Shown: positions 58,054 to 64,000 of the stretch, piece after piece
Layout: each line of letters begins with the position of its first letter
Position numbering within the stretch: position 1 is the stretch's first letter
DNA from: Clostridiales bacterium
GTDB taxonomy: Bacteria; Bacillota; Clostridia; Christensenellales; Borkfalkiaceae
Assembly: GCA_022508245.1 (NCBI GenBank)
Contig: JAFLVO010000002.1
Span: 62,001-126,000 of the forward strand
Direction of reading: 5' to 3'
DNA length: 64,000 bases
Position numbers and translations under genes: made by a program
Notes under the pieces: model-generated
The model's input: the letters and a program-made list of their open reading frames with translations, nothing else
Databases searched by the model: none
Told to the model about the DNA's origin: nothing

Positions 58054-58995
58054 ATGAAAATTGCGATAAACACAAGCGGGCTAGGAGGTAATGTAGATTT
58101 ATCCGAATTTGAAAAATTCGGCGAGACGGTATACTTTGCGGATATAGAGAGGGAGGAGCTTTTTAGTCTTGCTGCCGACTGCGACGCGATGATAATAAAC
58201 AAAATCGTGGTGAACGAGGAGCTTCTTGCCGCCTGTCCCAAATTAAAATACGTGGGGGTATTTGCAACGGGCTACAACGTTGTGGATATAGAGGCGTGCA
58301 GGAAGAGAGGAATTACCGTTACAAACGTTCCCGGATATTCCACTAACGCCGTCGCCCAGCTCGCGTTTGCCCTGCTTTTAAATTTCCTCGGTGCAATAGA
58401 TAAATACACTGCCTCCGTCGCGGCGGGAGATTGGGTAAAGAGCAAATGCTTTACCTATACTCCATATCCTACGTACGAGCTGCACGGCAAGACCTTCGGA
58501 ATTTACGGGTACGGCAATATCGGAAAGGCGGTTGCAAAAATTGCCGACGCTTTCGGGGCAAACGTAATAATTTGTACAAGAACGCAACCTAAAAACTGCC
58601 CGTACCCTCTTGTCTCACAGGAAGAGCTTTTTAAAACAAGCGATATAATTTCGCTGCACTGTCCGCTGACGGACGTGACCTCAAACCTCATAAACGAGCA
58701 CACTCTCTCGCTTATGAAAAGGAGTGCGGTGTTAATAAATACCGCGCGGGGCGGTCTTGTGGACGAGGCGGCACTTGCTAAGGCTCTGAACAGCGGCAGG
58801 ATTGCAGGCGCGTGTGCTGATACGGTTACGGTCGAGCCCATGAAGGCGGATAATCCCCTTCTTCACGCAAAAAACTGCTATATTACTCCGCATATCGCTT
58901 GGACGGCAACGGAGGCAAAGGAAAGACTTGTCAAAATTGCCGCCGAAAACCTTAAGGCGTTTTTAGACGGTAATCCCCAAAACGTAGTCAGCTAA
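58054..58995 (+). CDS. D-isomer-specific 2-hydroxyacid dehydrogenase
   Basis: A 313-residue NAD(P)-dependent dehydrogenase. Substrate domain with GVFATGYNVVDIEACRKRG around 68-86, Rossmann motif FGIYGYGNIGKAVA around 149-162. Catalytic Arg is in NTARGGLVDEAAL, Glu in DTVTVEPMKADNPLL and His in CYITPHIAWTATEAKERL. The family includes glycerate, hydroxypyruvate and lactate dehydrogenases; the PHIAWxxxEAR end and overall length best fit glycerate/hydroxypyruvate reductase. It is distinct from the serA gene at 20 kb. AGGAG precedes the ATG. Placement after the KDG kinase (divergent) may link both to sugar-acid metabolism. Confidence 0.93.
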   Translation: MKIAINTSGLGGNVDLSEFEKFGETVYFADIEREELFSLAADCDAMIINKIVVNEELLAACPKLKYVGVFATGYNVVDIEACRKRGITVTNVPGYSTNAVAQLAFALLLNFLGAIDKYTASVAAGDWVKSKCFTYTPYPTYELHGKTFGIYGYGNIGKAVAKIADAFGANVIICTRTQPKNCPYPLVSQEELFKTSDIISLHCPLTDVTSNLINEHTLSLMKRSAVLINTARGGLVDEAALAKALNSGRIAGACADTVTVEPMKADNPLLHAKNCYITPHIAWTATEAKERLVKIAAENLKAFLDGNPQNVVS

Positions 58996-59004
58996 AAAAC
59001 TAAT

Positions 59005-59032
59005 AGCCCCGACCGCAACAGCGGTCGGGGCT
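59005..59032. terminator. Bidirectional terminator
   Basis: AGCCCCGACCGC / GCGGTCGGGGCT stem around AACA, between convergent genes. Confidence 0.87.
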
Positions 59033-59063
59033 GTAAATTTTACTGCTCTTAAAGCGGTTACGA

Positions 59064-59708
59064 TCAACGAACTCCGTCCCACTCGTCCAAAAATTCGGCT
59101 ACGTAGGCTTTCATATACTCGTCTCTTTGTTGCGCTATCTCTTTTGCCGCATCAGTGTTCATCATGCCCCTCAACAAAAACAGTTTTTCGTAAAAGTGAT
59201 TCAAAGTTGTTGAAACGTGATTGCGGTATTCGTCCGCATTCATATTCATGGCGGGCTTAATATCAGGGTCGTGAATAACTCTGTTGTGGTTGCCACCGTA
59301 CGCAAACGCCCTCGCAATACCTATTGCACCGATCGCGTCAAGCCTGTCGGCGTCCTGCACGCACTTGCCCTCAATAGTTTTTGGCACGACGGAGTCGGTT
59401 CCCTTAAAGGAAATTTCGCTTATAATATCGCAGATTGTCTTTATCATTTCAGGCGAAACGCCGTGCTCCCTCAAAAAACCTACAGCCCTGTCCTTGTGTT
59501 TATGCGTTTGGGGCGAAAGCTTTATATCGTCCACGTCGTGCAAAAGCGCCGCAAGCTGAACGGTCAAAAGATGAGCGTTTTCCTTAATCGCAATTTTTGT
59601 TGCGGTGTTGTAGACCCTCAACGTGTGAAAGTAGTCGTGCCCGCTGTGGTCGTCCTCAAAAATATTCCTGACAAAGCAAATTGCGCCGTCAATTATCGCG
59701 TTATCCAT
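59064..59708 (-). CDS. HD-domain phosphohydrolase
   Basis: A 214-residue HD hydrolase, YedJ-like. Motifs: HSGHDYFHTLRVYNTA (first His with metal-binding context), LAALLHDVDDIKL (the HD pair), ICDIISEISFKG, and GKCVQDADRLDAIGAIGIARAFAYGG (final Asp). These belong to metal-dependent phosphohydrolases acting on nucleotides or similar compounds; the substrate is unknown. The ATG at 59708 is chosen for GAGGTG 8 bases upstream and the start MDNAIIDGAICFV. It is the second gene downstream on the strand after the lipoprotein and its terminator. Confidence 0.9.
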   Translation of the reverse strand: MDNAIIDGAICFVRNIFEDDHSGHDYFHTLRVYNTATKIAIKENAHLLTVQLAALLHDVDDIKLSPQTHKHKDRAVGFLREHGVSPEMIKTICDIISEISFKGTDSVVPKTIEGKCVQDADRLDAIGAIGIARAFAYGGNHNRVIHDPDIKPAMNMNADEYRNHVSTTLNHFYEKLFLLRGMMNTDAAKEIAQQRDEYMKAYVAEFLDEWDGVR

Positions 59709-59754
59709 ATTACACCTCACATTTTCAACTATTTAATAAAAGACTCTAAAAAAC

Positions 59755-59785
59755 AAGAACAACGGGTTTTGCCCGCTGTTCTTTT
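59755..59785 (-). terminator. Terminator of the 59805 lipoprotein gene
   Basis: AAGAACA-A-CGGG / CCCG-CT-GTTCTT stem around TTTTG, between the lipoprotein and HD genes. Confidence 0.75.
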
Positions 59786-59804
59786 AAGTCGGCTTTACTT
59801 GAAA

Positions 59805-60914
59805 TTACTTATCCCAAAGGGTTGAAGTTACATTCTGAAGAGTATATTCCAGCGTACCCAGATTGAATACTATCGGCACCGAAATTTTAAGCAGGGTAGC
59901 TCGGCCGACGTTGTTGCGCTTATTTTCAACCTTTGCAAACCAATATGTCTGCGAAACACCCTGAAGCTGTCTGTTGGTCTTAACCGAAACGGCAGTTGTA
60001 TTCAGTCCGTCGCCTATGTTTGCCTCGTTTTCGTCGGGTATATACAGCCCCTTATTCTGCAACGCCGTTGCGATTTCGCCCTTTTTCGCACCCAAAGAGG
60101 TAGAGGGTGAGCTCAGAGTAAACGAATCTATTCCGTTTAATGGCGTGTACAGCTCGATTGTCTGGTCAAACCCGCTTCCGATGAGGGCGCGAAGCACAAT
60201 GTCAAGCGAGGTCACGTCAAAGAGCGAATTGGATGTACCGCCCACGCCTCGGCTCTTCGTGCTGTTTTTATTGTTGATGTTGTTCGTAATTTGGGAAATT
60301 GCAGATTTCCCGTTGTACGAGTAGAATGTTTCATACGCCTCGTCGCAGAGCGTGTAGCAATCGGAAAGCTTTTTAGCCTGCAATGTTGCGGGTGCGGGGC
60401 TCTTTATAACCTGCTTTGAATAGAGGGGGCGAAGCTCGTCCTCAACCGACAAAAAGTAACATTCCGTAGTTATTTTCGATTCAAGAGAGCCGCTCTCATC
60501 GGAGCCGCACTTGTAGGTTACGTTTGCCGAAAATTCGGTGTGGTAGTAGTAGGAAATAATATTCTTGCCCTCGTAGCTGCTCTTGTGGTCTTCGTGGATG
60601 AGAGCGTCGTCATTGAATTTTTTTGCATAGAACTCGGTGGTATAGATACCGTTTTCGTATTTTACCGAGTAGGTATCGTTCCCTACGGAAGGTTTTTTGA
60701 ATTCTACGCCGTAGGTAATTATTTCCTTATACTCTTCTTTATCGGTAACACCATCTGTAAACGTGGGCTGAATATTTTTGTAGCCCGTGTAGGTATACCA
60801 ATTCGAAGCAAGCGGAGAAACGTTTTTACTCGTACCGTTGCAGCTTGAACAGCCAGCCATAAAAACACAGCTTGCGGCAAGTGTTACGGCTATAATGCCA
60901 AGTCCCTTTCTCAT
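59805..60914 (-). CDS. Secreted lipoprotein of unknown function
   Basis: A 369-residue lipoprotein: MRKGLGIIAVTLAASCVFMAGC with C22 as the acylated residue. The mature part begins with a Ser/Asn linker, then strands and an acidic centre. It has no recognised domain or enzyme motif. VTLRALIGSGFDQ-like helices around 245-260 and repeated TYKCGSDESG and ITTECYFLSVEDELRPLY strands suggest a globular beta-rich fold. Stands alone with its own terminator; I see no strong promoter match in the 147-base gap to addB. Presumably envelope-associated. Confidence 0.78.
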   Translation of the reverse strand: MRKGLGIIAVTLAASCVFMAGCSSCNGTSKNVSPLASNWYTYTGYKNIQPTFTDGVTDKEEYKEIITYGVEFKKPSVGNDTYSVKYENGIYTTEFYAKKFNDDALIHEDHKSSYEGKNIISYYYHTEFSANVTYKCGSDESGSLESKITTECYFLSVEDELRPLYSKQVIKSPAPATLQAKKLSDCYTLCDEAYETFYSYNGKSAISQITNNINNKNSTKSRGVGGTSNSLFDVTSLDIVLRALIGSGFDQTIELYTPLNGIDSFTLSSPSTSLGAKKGEIATALQNKGLYIPDENEANIGDGLNTTAVSVKTNRQLQGVSQTYWFAKVENKRNNVGRATLLKISVPIVFNLGTLEYTLQNVTSTLWDK

Positions 60915-61061
60915 AAATTAATCCTTATAACCAAAATTTAACCTTAATTTCCCGCCCATTATATCATATATTTTTAAAATTGTAAAACTTTTCAATATAA
61001 AATACCCAAAAACCGATAAGATTATGGTATTATATAGGTAAGAATTCGGTGGTGCATAAGT

Positions 61062-64000
61062 ATGATAAAAGCTTATAGCTGTGTTGCTCTTTGGGCGGCG
61101 CTCGACAAACTTAAAGATATAATTTCATATAACGAGCAAAAGGGACAAAAGACGGTGATTTTCTGTGAGGACAGGCTCTCGCTTGCCGCAGAACGCACGG
61201 TCTGTGCGGCAGTCGGCGGAAGTATTCTGACGTCGGTTTACACCTTTGCAAGGTTTTTATCTTCCGAAAAAGGGAAAAATCCCAATCTTTTGTCAAGTCA
61301 GGGCTCGGCAATGGCTGTCCGCAAGCTCATAGACGAGAATAAGGACAAGCTAACCCTTTTTAAAAAGCTTTCGGCAGCTTCGGCGGCGCAGTCGGTGTAC
61401 GATACGATAGCTCTTTTATATTCCTCGCGCATAACGGCGGAGCAAACTGCGCGCGCCGCGGAGCGCGGTGGAATACTCGGCGGAAAGCTTAAAGATATCG
61501 CCGTAATTTACTCGGCGTACGAAAAATACCTTGCAGAAAGCGGCAAAGAGGACAGAAACGGCTATCTTGCCAAATTAGGTAAGGTAATAGAGGAGAGCGG
61601 GAAGATAAAGGGCAACGCCGTCGTGTTTTTAGGATTTCAGGCTTTAACTACCGCGGCCGTGGAGTGCGCCCGCTCGGCGTTTTCGGTTGCGGCGGACGTG
61701 TACGGCGTGTTCGTGGGCGGAGCGGAGGATTTGTACGTCAACGAGGCGTGCACTAAATTTACACTCGCCGCAAAGGACTTCGGCGGGGCAGAGCTTGAAA
61801 GCGTCGGCGGGTCACTCAACCCCGAAGCCGAAATTTTGAGAAGGCACATATTTAACCCCGAAAGCTTTTATGAAAAAGCAGTTCCCTGCCAAAGTATTCA
61901 TCTTATCGAGGCCGCGGACGGGCAGGACGAGCTGGAATTTATAGCGGCACGGATTAAAAAACACGTGGAAGAGGACGGGGAGAGATATGCAAAAATTTCC
62001 GTCATGCTGCCCAATATTGATAGCGGCGTGCGCGCTCTTTCGCGCGTGTTCTCGGCGTATAAAATTCCCTTTTATGCCGACAGAAGATTTTCTCTTGCGG
62101 AACATCCTCTGTGCTCGTTTATAATCAACTATCTTCTTTGCGTGCTGTCCGGTTGCAGACCGCAGGATGTGGATGCGGTAATTTCTTCCCCCTATTTCCC
62201 CGCAAAAACTGAGGAAAAGGATGTATTCAGGAACTATGCTCTGCGCCTTGCAAATTGGCGCGGAGGGGTAAAAAAACAGCCCTCAGACGAAATATTTGAA
62301 AACTTTAAATTTGATAAAGAGGTGGTTGAAAGGGTAAGAAAAACCTTTTTGGACGGGCTTTCAAAAATTGACAAAAATCGCGTTAATTCGGGCATATGTG
62401 GGGGTCTACGTGAACTTTTGACCCTTTTTGACGTGCAAAACAGGCTTGAAGAGATAGCTAAAAATTTCAAGGATGAAAAGCCTATGGAGTCGCAGTTCTG
62501 TCTGAGGGCGTTCGATAGCGTGAACGCCGTTATAGACGAGGCGGAGGGTCTTGCCGGCGAAGTGCCCTTAAGCGAATTTATAAAGATACTTAAAAGCGGT
62601 TTTTCCGCAATGAAAATTTCCTTAATTCCCCCCAAGGCGGACGCCGTATTCGTGGGGGATATCGCGGCAACCGCCAATACGGGCAGCAACGTGGTTTTTG
62701 CGGCGCGTCTTACTTCGGATATACCTGCCACCAGCGCGGACACCGCCCTTTTAACTGACAGAGATATTGCTATGCTTGAAGAAATCGATTTGGATATATC
62801 CCCGAAAATCGGGCAGGTAAACGCCCGCAGAAGGGAGACGTGTGCGCTCAATATCTGCTCGTTCAGAAAGAATTTATATCTGTCCTATCCCGCGAATTTA
62901 GACGGCGAGGAATGTAGCGCAAGTGAGATTATATCATACGCCTCGGCAATTTTTCTGGCACCCTCGGGCAATAAGCTTTCGCCCGTAACAACTCAAAAAA
63001 TCGAGCGCTCGTTCAAGGCGGCGCCCTACTATTGCAGCGAACCTCTGCCCGCCATAAAGAGGCTGCAGAAGTTCAGACAGAACGCGGAAGCTTCGGCAAT
63101 TTACGAGGTCTTGAAAAATCACAATCTTCAAAACGCGGCAGAGCGCGGGCTTAAAAAACGCGTTCGCCGCCCAATTACCTGCGGCAAACGACTGTATCTA
63201 AACTACGGAAGCTTATCGCCCACCGCGCTTGAAAATTACTTTTCATGCCCCTATTTGGGCTTTATGCGTCAGGGGCTCAAGGTCAAGGAGCGGGAGGAAG
63301 GATGCGTACGCCCCATTGACACGGGCAACTTTATTCACGCCGTGCTTCAGGATGTAGCGGCGGAATTGACTTCTATAGAAAGCGACGAAAAGCTCCGCGA
63401 GGTGGCGGAGGACATAGCAAGGAAAAAGCTTGAAAAGCCGCCCTATTCCTCTCTCACGCAGACAAAGAGCGGGCAGTACACGGCGGACGTGCTCGTCGGC
63501 GAGGCTGTAGAGGTTTCGTCGGGCATGTACGAACAGCTTGCAAACTCCCGGTTCAGGGTTCTTTCTGCCGAGAGCAAGTGTGAAATCGAGCTTACGGACG
63601 GAATAAAGCTATTCGGGCGCATAGACAGAGTGGACGAGAGCGGAGATATGGTCAGAATTATAGACTACAAGACGGGCACGGTTGACGCCTCTGCGCCCCT
63701 TTATTACACGGGTCTAAAGCTACAGCTTCCGCTGTATCTTTCGGCGGTGTCGAAAGGCAAAAGGGCGGCAGGAGCGTACTACTTCCCCGCGGCGGTGGAG
63801 TATACCGATAAAAAGGACGGCGTTTTCCGCTTACAGGGCTTTATGGACGGCAGTGAAGAAGTTGTCTGCGCCTCGGACAAAACTGTTTCGCATGGCGAAA
63901 AAAGCCGCTACGTAAACGCCTACTTAAACGGCAGGTCAGTGGAGAGCTCTATGCCAAGCGAGCAATTTGCCGACTTTATTGCCTATTCGCGGTTGGTTGC
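61062..64000 (+). CDS. addB: AddB/RexB-type helicase-nuclease subunit, 3' end outside window
   Basis: About 979 residues are visible and the frame is open to the window's end. The N terminus is helicase-like (MIKAYSCVALWAALDKLKDII, a degenerate Walker region typical of AddB). The C-terminal part carries the PD-(D/E)xK nuclease motif in FGRIDRVDESGDMVRIIDYKTGT, with the GxxIDRxD and IDYKTG elements of AddB/RecB-type nucleases, then LQLPLYLSAV. One Cys of the Fe-S site is present in YFSCPYLGFM; the other three would be after the window. With AddA it repairs double-strand breaks. Start chosen at the ATG at 61062 (GGTGGTG upstream). At 62380-62407 the coding sequence resembles the dispersed element. 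Confidence 0.9.
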   Translation, partial: MIKAYSCVALWAALDKLKDIISYNEQKGQKTVIFCEDRLSLAAERTVCAAVGGSILTSVYTFARFLSSEKGKNPNLLSSQGSAMAVRKLIDENKDKLTLFKKLSAASAAQSVYDTIALLYSSRITAEQTARAAERGGILGGKLKDIAVIYSAYEKYLAESGKEDRNGYLAKLGKVIEESGKIKGNAVVFLGFQALTTAAVECARSAFSVAADVYGVFVGGAEDLYVNEACTKFTLAAKDFGGAELESVGGSLNPEAEILRRHIFNPESFYEKAVPCQSIHLIEAADGQDELEFIAARIKKHVEEDGERYAKISVMLPNIDSGVRALSRVFSAYKIPFYADRRFSLAEHPLCSFIINYLLCVLSGCRPQDVDAVISSPYFPAKTEEKDVFRNYALRLANWRGGVKKQPSDEIFENFKFDKEVVERVRKTFLDGLSKIDKNRVNSGICGGLRELLTLFDVQNRLEEIAKNFKDEKPMESQFCLRAFDSVNAVIDEAEGLAGEVPLSEFIKILKSGFSAMKISLIPPKADAVFVGDIAATANTGSNVVFAARLTSDIPATSADTALLTDRDIAMLEEIDLDISPKIGQVNARRRETCALNICSFRKNLYLSYPANLDGEECSASEIISYASAIFLAPSGNKLSPVTTQKIERSFKAAPYYCSEPLPAIKRLQKFRQNAEASAIYEVLKNHNLQNAAERGLKKRVRRPITCGKRLYLNYGSLSPTALENYFSCPYLGFMRQGLKVKEREEGCVRPIDTGNFIHAVLQDVAAELTSIESDEKLREVAEDIARKKLEKPPYSSLTQTKSGQYTADVLVGEAVEVSSGMYEQLANSRFRVLSAESKCEIELTDGIKLFGRIDRVDESGDMVRIIDYKTGTVDASAPLYYTGLKLQLPLYLSAVSKGKRAAGAYYFPAAVEYTDKKDGVFRLQGFMDGSEEVVCASDKTVSHGEKSRYVNAYLNGRSVESSMPSEQFADFIAYSRLV

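Overview
The window looks like part of the chromosome of an anaerobic, monoderm Clostridia-type bacterium, probably an uncultured gut lineage (Christensenellales-like is a guess from gene content and style). The reasons are an electron-bifurcating-type [FeFe] hydrogenase operon, a class III (oxygen-sensitive) ribonucleotide reductase with its radical-SAM activase, Rex, a K+-dependent membrane pyrophosphatase, GTP-dependent PEP carboxykinase, the Firmicutes order tmk-holB-ricT-trmN-rsmI, mostly AGGAG ribosome binding sites, strong TTGACA/TATAAT promoters and many short GC-rich terminators.

Layout. 1-5.5 kb: end of a membrane protein gene, pckG behind an operator-like palindrome, small unknown genes and a PLP aminotransferase. 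5.5-14.4 kb: greA-lysS, then a long housekeeping run (decarboxylase, tmk, holB, ricT, a 2[4Fe-4S] ferredoxin, tRNA methyltransferase, rsmI, DUF697 membrane protein). 14.5-20.9 kb: a small unknown gene, mnmA, tRNA-Arg(CCG), a large lipoprotein, serC-serA. 20.96-23.18 kb: a compact AT-rich AbiL/RloAB-type phage-defence pair framed by 73-bp direct repeats that duplicate a terminator plus the 3' end of an HNH gene. 23.1-29.4 kb: HNH protein, SPFH protein with a ribbon-helix-helix partner, nrdD-nrdG and dut. 29.5-38.2 kb: ROK sugar kinase, rex, a very large RND transporter, an SNF-family transporter and a membrane glycosyltransferase. 38.3-45.7 kb: surface-protein region with a 1733-residue BspA-like protein carrying a cytosolic coiled-coil tail, a small coiled-coil partner, and an XRE repressor divergent from a collagen-like lipoprotein. 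45.8-55 kb: PlsC-type acyltransferase, hydrogenase HydC-HydB-HydA, HIT protein, GltD-like oxidoreductase and HppA. 55-64 kb: membrane-bound XRE sensor, KDG kinase, 2-hydroxyacid dehydrogenase, HD hydrolase, lipoprotein and the start of addB.

Two observations stand out. First, a dispersed directional sequence of about 30 bp (AATTRCCCCC, then YATATATGC, then about 4 nt and AAATAACG) occurs at nine intergenic places, on both strands, mostly directly before start codons or directly after stop codons, with three further look-alikes inside genes. Three of the four genes that start next to a forward copy have no recognisable Shine-Dalgarno sequence. I do not recognise this element. Second, the defence pair sits in a cleanly delimited, recombinase-free cassette whose 73-bp repeats would let it be lost exactly.

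Working together: ferredoxin, HydABC, Rex, the GltD-like enzyme and HppA suggest fermentative redox balancing and pyrophosphate-driven ion pumping. SerC/SerA, the aminotransferase, PEPCK, KDG kinase and the sugar kinase give central carbon and amino-acid functions. All product names rest on motif recognition by eye; no database search was run.
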